A stretch of 38,131 bases of DNA from Methanolinea sp. (GTDB taxonomy: Archaea > Halobacteriota > Methanomicrobia > Methanomicrobiales > Methanospirillaceae). The stretch covers positions 1-38,131 of the forward strand of contig JARYMB010000015.1 in assembly GCA_029907345.1 (NCBI GenBank), in the 5' to 3' direction. Position numbers and translations under genes: made by a program. Below the pieces are notes generated by a model that saw only the letters and a list, made by a program, of their open reading frames with translations, did no database searches and was not told the origin of the DNA. This document shows, piece by piece, positions 8,239 through 16,267 of this stretch. How positions within the stretch are numbered: position 1 is the stretch's first letter; each line of letters starts with the position of its first letter.

Positions 8239-9191
8239 GGTGACCTGGAGTTCATGGTCCCCCGTTTCCCCCTCTCCTCCTCCCCCACCACCACGTCGTA
8301 CACCGCGTGCCATCGCCCGGGTGCATAGGACCGGACATAGCGCTCGGTCACCTCCCCGGCGGGAAGGGCATCCCGGATCGCGGGGAGGAACTGACCTTCC
8401 TCCTCCTCGAGGGCGTACACGTGGACGGTCGTTCCCGGGCGGGAGAGGGAGGCTGCCACCGGGAGGAACCGGGCAGCCCCGAGGGGGAGGTTCATCACGA
8501 TCCGGTCAAACGTCCACGGGAGGAGGGCGGGGAGGCGTCCTGCATCGGAAAAGACGGGGAGCACGTTCCGTGCCCGGTTCCGGCGGATGTTTTTTTCCAG
8601 GAGCCGGACGGCGCCGGGGTTGAGGTCGCACGCAACGACCAGGGAGGCTTTCCGCGCCAGGGTGAGGGCGAACGGTCCCACACCGGCAAACATGTCGAGC
8701 ACCCGCTCGCCGGGCCTTGCGAGGGCGAGAACCCGCTGCCGTTCGGTGGAGAGGCGGGGCGAGAAATAGGCTTCGGCAAGGTCGATCGAGAACAAAAGGC
8801 CGTGCTCGCGGTAGAGCGTCTCTGTCGTGTCCTTCCCGGCAAGGACCAGGAACCGCCGCGTCCTGTACTCGCCCTCGACGTCGCCGAGGGGATAGAGGGC
8901 CGTGTGGAGGGAGGGGCGAAAGCCAAGGAGGCGTTTGGCCCCTTCCCTGTCCTCGTCCTGGAGGACCGCTATCCCCCCGATCAGCTCGTGCCGGGGGAGG
9001 TCCGGCGGCAGGGGCAGGGTCTCGAACTCTTCCCGGACCGCCCCCTCGCACGCTTCCCGGACGGGAAAGAGGACGCAGTCCCCCTCCTGCCGCGGCCGGA
9101 GACCCATGTCAAGGAGCCCGCGGGACCGGAGATCCTGCCGGACCTCCTCCGCACCCGCCTTCGGCACCCGGATGCACCACTGCTCCCTCAC
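8235..9191 (-). CDS. trm5: tRNA (guanine37-N1)-methyltransferase, Trm5 type
   Basis: 318 residues. It uses S-adenosylmethionine to methylate N1 of G37 in tRNA, which prevents frameshifting. Visible parts are an N-terminal region to ~residue 65, a D2-like region with LIGGIAVL (about 70-77), the conserved SPRLSTER (144-151), the SAM motif LDMFAGVGPF (165-174), acidic motif CDLNPGAV (188-195), and the NLP catalytic-loop motif (234-236). These together distinguish Trm5 from general methyltransferases. The GTG start is supported by GGAGG five bases upstream. The gene is divergent from hmgA. Its stop overlaps the start of a possible small protein. The Trm5 subtype is not resolved. Confidence 0.9.
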   Translation of the reverse strand: MREQWCIRVPKAGAEEVRQDLRSRGLLDMGLRPRQEGDCVLFPVREACEGAVREEFETLPLPPDLPRHELIGGIAVLQDEDREGAKRLLGFRPSLHTALYPLGDVEGEYRTRRFLVLAGKDTTETLYREHGLLFSIDLAEAYFSPRLSTERQRVLALARPGERVLDMFAGVGPFALTLARKASLVVACDLNPGAVRLLEKNIRRNRARNVLPVFSDAGRLPALLPWTFDRIVMNLPLGAARFLPVAASLSRPGTTVHVYALEEEEGQFLPAIRDALPAGEVTERYVRSYAPGRWHAVYDVVVGEEERGKRGTMNSRSP

Positions 9192-9293
9192 AACACCCTC
9201 CCCTTCCCATTATTCCTGGGACGCCCGCAGGAAAAAGGGATGGTGTCTCTCCCGGAAAGAAAGGTTATGCACCCCCCGCCCCCATGGTGGTAC

Positions 9294-10499
9294 ATGGACG
9301 AGTACCTGGAGCGGATCAAGGCAGGGTCGCTCAAGCTCTACGCCCTCGAGCAGGAACTGCCCCCGGAAGAGGCCGTCGCCCTCCGGCGGCGGTACATCGA
9401 GGAGGAGACGGGAGTATCGCTTGCGAAGGTGGGGTCGTTTTCCATCGGGATCGACCGGGTGGCACGCAAGAACTGCGAGAACATGGTGGGGACGGTCCAG
9501 GTCCCCGTCGGGGTCGCCGGGCCCCTCCTCGTCCGCGGGGAGTACGCGACAGGCAGGTTCTACCTGCCGCTCGCGACGACCGAGGGGGCGCTCGTTGCCT
9601 CGGTGAACCGCGGGTGCGCCGCGATCACGCGGGCCGGGGGTGCAGAGGTCCGCATCCTCCGCGACGGGATGACGCGGGCGCCCGTCTTTTCCACGCGGAG
9701 CGTTGCCCACGCCCGCGAGGTCGCCGACTGGGTCGCCTCCCATCCCGACGAGATCGCCCGTGCCGCCGAGTCCACCACGTCCCACGGGAAGTTCCTTGGC
9801 GCGACCTGCACGGTCGTCGGGACCTCGGTCTTCGTCCGGATGGAGTTTGACACAAAGGACGCCATGGGGATGAACATGGTCACCATCGGGAGCGAGAAGG
9901 CGGCGGAAGTGATCAGCGCCGCAACGGGTGCCCGGCTCGTCGCCCTCTCCGGGAACCTCTGCACCGACAAGAAACCTGCCGCCGTCAACGTGGTCCGCGG
10001 GAGGGGCCGGAGCGTCGTCGCGGGGGTGTTCCTCGCCGACGATCTCATCGCCTCGGTCCTCAAGACGGATGCCCGTTCCCTCGTCGAGGTGAACACGCGG
10101 AAGAACCTCCTCGGGTCTGCGGCGGCAGGGTCGCTCGGGTTCAACGCCCACGCGGCAAACGTGGTGGCCGCCCTCTTCATCGCCTGCGGGCAGGACCCGG
10201 CCCACGTGGTGGAGGGCAGCCTCGCGACAACGACCGCCGATCCTGCCGAGGGGGGCGTGTACGTTGCCGTCACCCTCCCCGACCTCCCGGTCGGGACGGT
10301 GGGCGGGGGGACCGGCGTCGAGACGCAGGCCGAGTGCCTCTCGCTGCTCGGGGTTGCCGGGAGCGGCGATCCCCCGGGGACGCACGCCCGCAGGTTTGCC
10401 GAGATCGTGGCTGCCGGTGTCCTTGCCGGCGAACTCTCGCTCCTCTCGGCACTCGCCGCCCAGCACCTCGCCCGGGCACACAAGACGCTCGGGCGGTAG
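9294..10499 (+). CDS. hmgA: 3-hydroxy-3-methylglutaryl-CoA reductase (class I)
   Basis: 401 residues. It reduces HMG-CoA to mevalonate, the committed step for archaeal isoprenoid lipids. Motifs in order are ENMVGTVQVP with the substrate-binding loop (62-71), TTEGALVASVNRG with catalytic Glu97, DAMGMNMVTI (189-198, cofactor binding), CTDKKPAAVN with the catalytic Lys (226-227), GQD with Asp301, GTVGGGTG (334-341), and HLARAH near the C-terminus with catalytic His396. Its length and lack of a membrane domain match archaeal soluble enzymes. The frame is open far upstream (to 8307), but family alignment from memory begins at MDEYLERI, so ATG 9294 is chosen; ATG 9267 is a nearby alternative. It converges on rimI with only four bases between stops. 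Confidence 0.96.
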   Translation: MDEYLERIKAGSLKLYALEQELPPEEAVALRRRYIEEETGVSLAKVGSFSIGIDRVARKNCENMVGTVQVPVGVAGPLLVRGEYATGRFYLPLATTEGALVASVNRGCAAITRAGGAEVRILRDGMTRAPVFSTRSVAHAREVADWVASHPDEIARAAESTTSHGKFLGATCTVVGTSVFVRMEFDTKDAMGMNMVTIGSEKAAEVISAATGARLVALSGNLCTDKKPAAVNVVRGRGRSVVAGVFLADDLIASVLKTDARSLVEVNTRKNLLGSAAAGSLGFNAHAANVVAALFIACGQDPAHVVEGSLATTTADPAEGGVYVAVTLPDLPVGTVGGGTGVETQAECLSLLGVAGSGDPPGTHARRFAEIVAAGVLAGELSLLSALAAQHLARAHKTLGR

Positions 10500-10503
10500 G
10501 GCC

Positions 10504-10962
10504 TCACCCGAACCACTTCATCATCACGATCGCGTCCTCGCCGTTGGCGTAGTACCCGGCGATGCGGAGGACCGGCCGGTACCCGAGCCGCCTGTAGAAC
10601 GCCCGGGCCGGCTTGTTGGAGACACGGACCTCGAGCTGGACGCCGGTCGCGAGGCTGACGGCGAACTGCTGCTCTTCCCGTGCGACGAGCCTCCGGGCGA
10701 TCCCCTGCCTGCGGAACGCGGGGTCCACGGCGAGGTTGCAGATGTGGCCGTAGACCTCTTCCCCGGTGTCCTCGAGGCCCCCGACGACGAACCCGGCGAT
10801 CTTCTCACCGGCAGTGGCAACGAAGAAGGTCTCCGGGAAGAACGAGAGCGTCTCGGCAAAGATGGCGGCGCTCCACGGGTCGGGGAATGACTCCTGCTCG
10901 ATCCGGGCGACGTGCACGATGTCCCCCGGCCGTGCCCTGCGGATGGTGACCTCCGGGAGCAT
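10504..10962 (-). CDS. rimI: GNAT N-acetyltransferase, RimI-like protein N-terminal acetyltransferase
   Basis: 152 residues with a GNAT fold. The sequence opens with IRRARPGDIVHVARIEQESF, as in RimI/archaeal Nat enzymes. The acetyl-CoA pyrophosphate loop is RRQGIAR (about residues 88-94), preceded by the beta-4 strand HICNLAVDP. The C-terminal EVRVSNKPARAFYRRLGY carries the Asn and Tyr typical of the RimI active site. It should acetylate protein N-termini using acetyl-CoA; archaeal members have broad specificity. It shares a short divergent promoter region with the DUF1015 gene and converges with hmgA. Confidence 0.9.
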   Translation of the reverse strand: MLPEVTIRRARPGDIVHVARIEQESFPDPWSAAIFAETLSFFPETFFVATAGEKIAGFVVGGLEDTGEEVYGHICNLAVDPAFRRQGIARRLVAREEQQFAVSLATGVQLEVRVSNKPARAFYRRLGYRPVLRIAGYYANGEDAIVMMKWFG

Positions 10963-10998
10963 GGGACCCTGTGATCTCCCCTATGTTCTTCATTGCTC

Positions 10999-11006
10999 TA
11001 ATATAC
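10999..11006. promoter_or_regulatory. Shared TATA element between rimI and the DUF1015 gene
   Basis: TAATATAC on the plus strand reads GTATATTA on the minus strand, so one near-palindromic element can serve both divergent genes. Predicted starts are near 11027 (plus, before ATG 11042) and 10977 (minus, before ATG 10962). The 79-base gap contains no other AT-rich element. Confidence 0.5.
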
Positions 11007-11041
11007 TGCGAGGGAGAATGTATGAGGGAGACGCGTCAGAG

Positions 11042-12304
11042 ATGGTGGATATCTTTCGTTTTGCAGCGGTGTGTCCCGGTCCGGACCTCGCACCGCGGGT
11101 CGCCGCGGTCCCGTACGACGTGGTGACAAGGGACGAGGCGGCCGCCTCCATCCGCGACAACCCCTTCTGTTTCCTGCGTGTCAGCCGGCCGGATGCGGAG
11201 CTCCCGGGGGTCAGCGCCTCGGACGAGAGGGTTTACGCACGGGCCCGCGAGACATTCGAATCGTTCCTGCGTGAGGGGATCCTCTCGCGGGACAGGACAC
11301 CCGGCATGTACCTCTACCGGGTGACGGGAAACGGCAACGACTTCCTGGGCCTCGCCTGCACGGTCGCGACCCGGGACTACGAGGAGAACACCATCCGCCG
11401 GCACGAGCTCACCCGCGTGGAGAAGGAGGAGGACCGGACCCGGCACATCGACGCGGTGAATGCCCATACGGGCCCCGTCGTCCTCCTCTACGTCGACCGG
11501 AACGGGCTTGCGGCATTTCTCGAATCTCTCTGGGAAAAGACGGGGCGGGTGGACCTCGAGGTGCGTGCCCCGGACGGGACGGTCCACCGCATCATGCGGG
11601 TGACGGCCGATGCGGACCTTGCGGCCCTCGAGGAGGCCTTTGCGGCTGTCCCGCGCCTGTATATCGCCGACGGCCACCACCGGGCAAAGTCGGCCGTCAA
11701 CGTGGCAGGAAAGAGGAAGGTGGAGGGGCGCCTGACAGAGGAGGCTGCCCGGTTCCTCGGGGTCCTCTTCCCGCACAACAGGGTGAAGATCCACGGGTAC
11801 AGCAGGCTCGTGTCCGATCTCTCCGGGATGACACCGGAAGAGTTCCTCGGGCGGCTCCGCGAGAGGTTCTCGGTCGAGCCGCGGGGGGAGGTGGACGCCC
11901 GGGCATTCCACATCCCGCCCCTCCGTGTCCCTGCCGATGCATTCTGCGTCTTCCACGTCTTCCTCGGCGGGACATGGTACGAGTGCAGCCGGCCGCGGGA
12001 GAACGCCGCAGACGTGATCGCGTCCCTCGACGTCTCCGTCCTCCAGCGGGAGGTGCTCGAACCGATCTTCGGGATACAGGACCCCCGCCGCGACCCGCGG
12101 CTCCAGTACCTCGGCGGCGCCCGGCCGCTCGCGGACCTGATGGCCATGGTCCTTTCCGGCGACTATGCCGTCGCGTTCGCGATGCAGCCCGTGCAGGTCG
12201 GAACAGTGCTCGCGATCGCGGACGCCGGGGGTATCATGCCGCCCAAGTCGACGTGGTTTGAGCCAAAACTCCTCTCGGGGCTTGTCGTGCACACGCTGGA
12301 CTGA
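11042..12304 (+). CDS. DUF1015 family protein
   Basis: 420 residues. It begins MVDIFRFAAVCP, followed by VAAVPYDVV and CFLRVSRPD, and it has the family hallmark LYIADGHHRAKSA in the middle, containing the conserved D-G-H-H. Members are widespread in archaea and bacteria and are annotated only as conserved hypotheticals, sometimes linked to HPr-Ser kinase-like or metabolic contexts; no reaction can be assigned here. ATG 11042 is chosen because the TATA element at 10999 predicts a transcript start near 11027, downstream of the other candidate ATG at 11018. It is upstream of hisG in the same direction, 83 bp apart. Confidence 0.88.
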   Translation: MVDIFRFAAVCPGPDLAPRVAAVPYDVVTRDEAAASIRDNPFCFLRVSRPDAELPGVSASDERVYARARETFESFLREGILSRDRTPGMYLYRVTGNGNDFLGLACTVATRDYEENTIRRHELTRVEKEEDRTRHIDAVNAHTGPVVLLYVDRNGLAAFLESLWEKTGRVDLEVRAPDGTVHRIMRVTADADLAALEEAFAAVPRLYIADGHHRAKSAVNVAGKRKVEGRLTEEAARFLGVLFPHNRVKIHGYSRLVSDLSGMTPEEFLGRLRERFSVEPRGEVDARAFHIPPLRVPADAFCVFHVFLGGTWYECSRPRENAADVIASLDVSVLQREVLEPIFGIQDPRRDPRLQYLGGARPLADLMAMVLSGDYAVAFAMQPVQVGTVLAIADAGGIMPPKSTWFEPKLLSGLVVHTLD

Positions 12305-12387
12305 ACCGTCCCCGTTTCCCCGGGCCTGCAGGGTCTTCCCCCGGTCCGGGAGACCTTTTTTTCGTTACCGGTCCCATACCTGTTACC

Positions 12388-13260
12388 ATGATTACCATTG
12401 CACTCCCGAAGGGGAGCCTCGAGGAGCAGACGCTCCTCCTCTTCCGCGAGGCGGACCTCGAGGTCCGGAGGACCGAGCGGGACTATAACCCGGTGATAGA
12501 GGACGCCCGCATCAGCAAGGTGAAGATCCTGCGGCCCCAGGAGATCCCCCGGTTCGTGGAGATGGGCTACTTCGACCTCGGGATAACGGGGCTTGACTGG
12601 GTGAAGGAGACCGGTGCCCGCGTGCGGGAGGTGGCCCGGCTCACTTACAGCAAGACGGGGGAGGGGACGGTCCGGATCGTGGTCGCGGTGCACAGGGACG
12701 AGCCCATCGACGATGCACGCGCTATCCGCCCCGGCAGCCGGGTGACGACCGAGTACCCGGAACTGACCCGCGAATACTTCGGCAGGCTCGGCATCCCCGT
12801 CCGGATCTTTCCCAGTTACGGGGCGTCCGAGGCCAAGGTCCCTGACCTGATGGACGTGGTCGTGGACCTGACCGAGACCGGGTCCACGCTCCGGAAAAAC
12901 GGCCTCAAGATCATCGGCCAGATCATGGAGTCCTACACCGTCGTGATCGCGAACCGCGAGAGCTTCGAAGACCCGGGCAAAAGGCGGGCGATCGAGGAGA
13001 TCGTGACCCTCCTGCTCGGGGTCATCGAGGCCCGGCGCCAGGTGCTCCTCTCGATGAACGTGCCCTCGTCGTCCATGGAGAAGGTGGTTGCCGTTCTCCC
13101 CGCCCTGAAGAGGCCCACGGTGAGCCGCCTGCACGGGGTCGACTACTACAGCGTCCAGACCGTCGTGCACAAGAAGGACGTCAACACCCTGATCCCGGGG
13201 CTCAAGGCTGCCGGGGCAGAAGACATCCTCGAGATCCCGATCACGAAGATCGTGAGGTAA
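12388..13260 (+). CDS. hisG: ATP phosphoribosyltransferase, long form
   Basis: 290 residues. It catalyses the first step of histidine synthesis, ATP + PRPP to phosphoribosyl-ATP. The N-terminus MITIALPKGSLEEQT is canonical, as are FDLGITGLDWV, RIVVAVH, VTEYPELTREYF and VVDLTETGSTLRKNGL (the PRPP-loop region). The extra ~75-residue C-terminal domain ending AAGAEDILEIPITKIV is the histidine-sensing regulatory domain of the long, HisZ-independent form. It is probably feedback-inhibited by histidine (family knowledge). No other his gene is in the window. It is followed by a strong hairpin and T-rich tracts. Confidence 0.96.
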   Translation: MITIALPKGSLEEQTLLLFREADLEVRRTERDYNPVIEDARISKVKILRPQEIPRFVEMGYFDLGITGLDWVKETGARVREVARLTYSKTGEGTVRIVVAVHRDEPIDDARAIRPGSRVTTEYPELTREYFGRLGIPVRIFPSYGASEAKVPDLMDVVVDLTETGSTLRKNGLKIIGQIMESYTVVIANRESFEDPGKRRAIEEIVTLLLGVIEARRQVLLSMNVPSSSMEKVVAVLPALKRPTVSRLHGVDYYSVQTVVHKKDVNTLIPGLKAAGAEDILEIPITKIVR

Positions 13261-13264
13261 AATG

Positions 13265-13283
13265 CCCCTTTTTTGAAAAGGGG
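13265..13283 (+). terminator. Hairpin plus T-rich tract after hisG
   Basis: CCCCTTTT and AAAAGGGG form a perfect 8-bp stem around a 3-base loop, five bases after the hisG stop. Three T-rich tracts follow to about 13325. This fits archaeal termination, which depends mainly on the U-rich tract. Confidence 0.7.
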
Positions 13284-13388
13284 TCAGAATATTTTTATTT
13301 CGCAGAACATTTTTTATTCTTTTTTATTCTCCCCGATGACCAAAAGAGTCCCTTTATGTGCCCGGAAAGGGTGCGAGATATGAAAAAA

Positions 13389-13396
13389 TTTAAATA
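13389..13396 (+). promoter_or_regulatory. TATA box of the RNase H-like gene
   Basis: TTTAAATA in an A-rich context (13382-13397). Usual spacing gives a start near 13417, eleven bases before the ATG at 13428. The leader then contains only GAGGAGG directly before the start, supporting this start codon. Confidence 0.6.
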
Positions 13397-13427
13397 AGGT
13401 CATTGCGCAACACATCACCTGAGGAGG

Positions 13428-14090
13428 ATGAGCAGGGAGCACAGCGCCCAGGTTCCAGGCACGGGTGCCTCCCCCTCGCCCGGTGAAGTCTTTCTCTCCG
13501 ACCTCTTTTTGCCGTCCCGGCGTTACCGTGCAGCTCCTGCACCATCCGGACACGATGCGGGGGAAGGGGGATGTATCCCGATCATGGTGGACGGGAGCGG
13601 TGACGGCCACAGTATCGCGCTCTTCCCGGGAGAGGAGGTCTTCTTTTCCTACGAGCGGGGTGCCTCCAACAACGACGCCGAGTTCAATGCCGTCATCCTT
13701 GCCCTCGAGAACCTCCCGGACCATGCCCGGGCCCGGATCCACACCGACAGCCAGGTCGTGGTCTGGCACCTTGCCGCCGTCTCCCCCCGCCGGCCTGCGA
13801 CGTATGCCCGCAAGAAGGCCCGCATCCAGGACCTGATCGCCACGAAGGACCTCGAGGTCGAGTTCCGGTGGATCCCCCGCAGGGAGAACCGTGCCGACCG
13901 GTTCCTGAAGAACTACATCGCGAGCCTCTGCGGGGCAGGGGGTGCCGAGCCGCTCCACCGCCGCGTCCGCCGGCTCGAGGTCGAGAATCTCCGGCTGAAG
14001 GCCCGCCTCGCGAAGGCCATGAAGATGCTCGAGAACCGGCCCGTGGTCATCCGGGATGCGGGCGGGCACACCATGGTCCCGGAACGGTAA
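13428..14090 (+). CDS. RNase HI-like protein with C-terminal coiled coil
   Basis: 220 residues in three parts. Residues 1-50 are a low-complexity N-terminus. Residues 52-165 form an RNase H-like domain. Residues 172-200 form a Leu/Arg/Glu heptad segment (R-R-V-R-R-L-E-V-E-N-L-R-L-K) likely to be a coiled coil. The four RNase H carboxylates are all present: D55 in MVDGSG, E85 in NNDAEFNA, D107 in HTDSQ, and D157 in PRRENRADRFL. It is therefore probably a functional nuclease on RNA-DNA hybrids, or an RNase H-fold enzyme with another nucleic-acid target. The start is supported by the TATA box at 13389 and GAGGAGG next to the ATG. A DNA methyltransferase follows 281 bp downstream in the same direction. 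Confidence 0.85.
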   Translation: MSREHSAQVPGTGASPSPGEVFLSDLFLPSRRYRAAPAPSGHDAGEGGCIPIMVDGSGDGHSIALFPGEEVFFSYERGASNNDAEFNAVILALENLPDHARARIHTDSQVVVWHLAAVSPRRPATYARKKARIQDLIATKDLEVEFRWIPRRENRADRFLKNYIASLCGAGGAEPLHRRVRRLEVENLRLKARLAKAMKMLENRPVVIRDAGGHTMVPER

Positions 14091-14371
14091 AGAGGGGAAA
14101 AAGACCCCCTGCCGGGTTTCCCTGCACCGGGATAGTGCCGATACCCCGGGCAAAACACTCAAGGATTAATGTATCAGGGGACCAAATCTCTCCCGATGGT
14201 TCCCGAGGGGGAGTCGGCAGTTCCTCCCGGAAAGGACGGCCTGGCGGGAAAAACGGTTCCCGGGGTGCAGGGTCCGGGTTTTTCGCCCGAAGGAGGGGCG
14301 GTGCGCGGGGAAGCGTGGCGTCGGACCTCCGGCAGCCGGTTCCTGCAGGGACCAGGGGGGTGGAGGGGGTG

Positions 14372-15559
14372 GTGATTCCCCCCGGTGCACCGGCCGGGGA
14401 CGGGGATGGAGATCCTGACTTCCTCCGGATCACCGTTCCCCTCGACTCCCCCCTGGATGGTGAGGAGCAGGATGTCATCCGCAGGATGGGCGCACTGGGG
14501 AAGAACGGCGCCTTTTTCTTCGAGGTCGGGGACGGGGCACTCCATTTCTGTGTCCGGTCCCTGGGGCATGGCGACATCGGGAGGCTGCAGGGGTGCCTCT
14601 CTCCCGGAAGCCATCCCCGCCTCGGGCACGTCATTGCGGAGGTTGTGCGCCGTGTCGATGCAACCGGGAGCTACGGCGTCCGGGGACGCCGGCGGATTTA
14701 CGCGACCTTCAACAGGGAGCGGAAAGTGCGGGGGAGGAAGGAGAAGGTGCAGGAGAGGGGTCCCTGGTTCTACGCCCTCGGCCACGGTTTTTCCCCGGAA
14801 AACAGGGATCTGCCGGAAGAGTTCCGGAACCGGATTCTTTCCGGCGACAGCGAGGCCGTCTTAAAAGCCCTCCCGTCCCAGTGCGTTGACATCATCATCA
14901 CCTCGCCGCCCTACAACTTCGGCCTCGGTTACGACACGACAGAAGACGGCATCGACTGGGAACGGTACTTCCAAAAGCTCTTTGCCGTCTTCGACGAGTG
15001 CATCCGCGTGCTGAAGTTCGGGGGGCGGATCATCGTCAACGTCCAGCCGCTCTTTTCCGACTCCATCCCGAGCCACCACATCATCTCGCGGTACTTCATG
15101 GACCGCCGCCTCATCTGGAAGGGCGAGATCCTCTGGGAGAAGAACAACTACAACTGCAAGTACACCGCCTGGGGGAGCTGGAAGAGCCCGGGCAACCCCT
15201 ACCTCAAGTACACGTGGGAGTTCCTCGAGGTCTTTGCCAAGGGCGACCTCAAAAAGGAGGGGTCGCCTGACAGGGCGGATATTTCTGCCGACGAGTTCAA
15301 GAAGTGGGTCGTCGCCCGCTGGTCGGTTGCCCCCGAGCGGCGGATGAAGGAGTACGGTCACCCGGCCATGTTCCCGGAGGAACTCGTCGCCCGGGCGCTC
15401 AAGCTCTTCAGCTACGAGGGCGACGTCGTCCTCGACCCCTTCGCCGGCACGGGGACGGCCTGCGTTGTCGCCAAAAAGCTGAACCGCGTGTACCTCGGGA
15501 TCGACATCTCGGAGAAGTACTGTGCGGTCGCGGAGCGGAGGCTGCGGGAGATTTTGTAA
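14372..15559 (+). CDS. Site-specific DNA methyltransferase (amino-methyltransferase, N4-C/N6-A), apparently orphan
   Basis: 395 residues from the chosen start. The catalytic half has motif IV TSPPYN at residues 177-182 and, near the C-terminus, the SAM motif FAGTGT at 357-362 within LDPFAGTGTA, followed by GIDISEKYC. This IV-before-I order is the beta class. TSPPY is frequent in N4-cytosine enzymes but also occurs in N6-adenine ones, so the base is unresolved. About 150 N-terminal residues do not match any methyltransferase motif and could form a specificity or accessory domain. Tandem GTGs at 14369/14372 sit next to GGAGGG (14362-14367); ATG 14487 is an alternative start. No restriction endonuclease is evident nearby, so it is either solitary or its partner is not recognisable. 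Confidence 0.85.
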   Translation: MIPPGAPAGDGDGDPDFLRITVPLDSPLDGEEQDVIRRMGALGKNGAFFFEVGDGALHFCVRSLGHGDIGRLQGCLSPGSHPRLGHVIAEVVRRVDATGSYGVRGRRRIYATFNRERKVRGRKEKVQERGPWFYALGHGFSPENRDLPEEFRNRILSGDSEAVLKALPSQCVDIIITSPPYNFGLGYDTTEDGIDWERYFQKLFAVFDECIRVLKFGGRIIVNVQPLFSDSIPSHHIISRYFMDRRLIWKGEILWEKNNYNCKYTAWGSWKSPGNPYLKYTWEFLEVFAKGDLKKEGSPDRADISADEFKKWVVARWSVAPERRMKEYGHPAMFPEELVARALKLFSYEGDVVLDPFAGTGTACVVAKKLNRVYLGIDISEKYCAVAERRLREIL

Positions 15560-16267
15560 AACTGCGGGAAAAGGGAGGAGAGCAATGTCGGCGAGGAGTT
15601 TTGCGGGTGTGCACCTTCCGGCTTGGATCGGTAGATCGTTTCATCCACCTTTTTCTTCGGCACGCTGCACGGGAGCAGGGTCAGGAGAAAGAGAGGGTGG
15701 GGGGTCCGGCCTGTTCTTTGGCTCCGGAACAGGGGAATCGCCGCACAATGTCTGAAACGAAGACACCCGGGGATCGGTCTTCAGTCAAAGACAGCGAACG
15801 TTGCAGGGAAGCAGACCAGGGGATGAACTGCACCCATGAAGTCGGTTGAATACGCTGCCTTCTCCGGAGACACCCTCTGGCTGCTTTCCCCAACAGGCTT
15901 TTTACGACCTTGCGGGAGGCTCTTCTCTCTCGATGTGCGGAACCGGACCGGGTCGGGCTTCACATGCCCCCGTCCGGGCGGGTTGAGCGGCCTGCCCCCT
16001 GTACCCGTCGAGGGTGAATGCGCGAGTCCATCTCCATGCCACCGGGGTGGCGGGTGCAGCGGGCTGTCGCGGCAGGCACGCCGCTGACGAATGAACCGAA
16101 GATGCGTTCATTTTCCGGGTCGGCCTCCTGGTTCCGGCAGTGGGTCCGGAACCTGCCCGGGGGGGTGGAGGGTTCGCGGATGGTGGTGGCGGGCATGGAA
16201 AAGAGTGATCCTGGTGGGGCAAAATTTTATCGATAAGGTTATCCCATTAACGGAATATTTCTCCTTG
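15560..16267. other. 708-bp stretch without a convincing gene
   Basis: Open frames on both strands have random-looking composition, no ribosome site, and no recognisable family. A minus-strand frame (15960-16196) begins an appropriate distance from a TATA-like element at 16223-16231, but its product looks non-coding. The region lies at the transition from GC-rich to AT-richer DNA. Confidence 0.5.
16223..16231 (+). promoter_or_regulatory. TATA-like element before the lipoprotein-like gene
   Basis: AATTTTATC within an A/T block in otherwise GC-rich DNA. It predicts a start near 16252, sixteen bases before the ATG at 16268. Confidence 0.45.

Noticed and set aside
8307-9293. Long plus-strand extension of the HMG-CoA reductase frame (329 extra codons)
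   Set aside because: It is antisense to trm5, whose motifs are unambiguous, and archaeal HMG-CoA reductases begin near MDEYLERI. High GC keeps the frame open by chance.
13265-13325. Possible small RNA at the hisG 3' hairpin
   Set aside because: The hairpin plus T-rich tracts directly after a stop codon are explained by termination.
13868-14371. Upstream extension of the methyltransferase frame into the RNase H-like gene
   Set aside because: The extra residues are Pro/Gly/Arg-rich with no domain, and the RNase H frame over the same bases is clearly the coding one.
14169-14375. 68-codon plus-strand frame ending in a GTGA overlap with the methyltransferase start
   Set aside because: The overlap is suggestive, but the product is a Gly/Pro-rich string with no fold or family, as expected from non-coding GC-rich DNA.
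15960-16196. Minus-strand 78-codon frame placed about 30 bases from a TATA-like element
   Set aside because: The composition looks random, the A/T block is better used by the lipoprotein-like gene on the other strand, and no ribosome site or family is seen.
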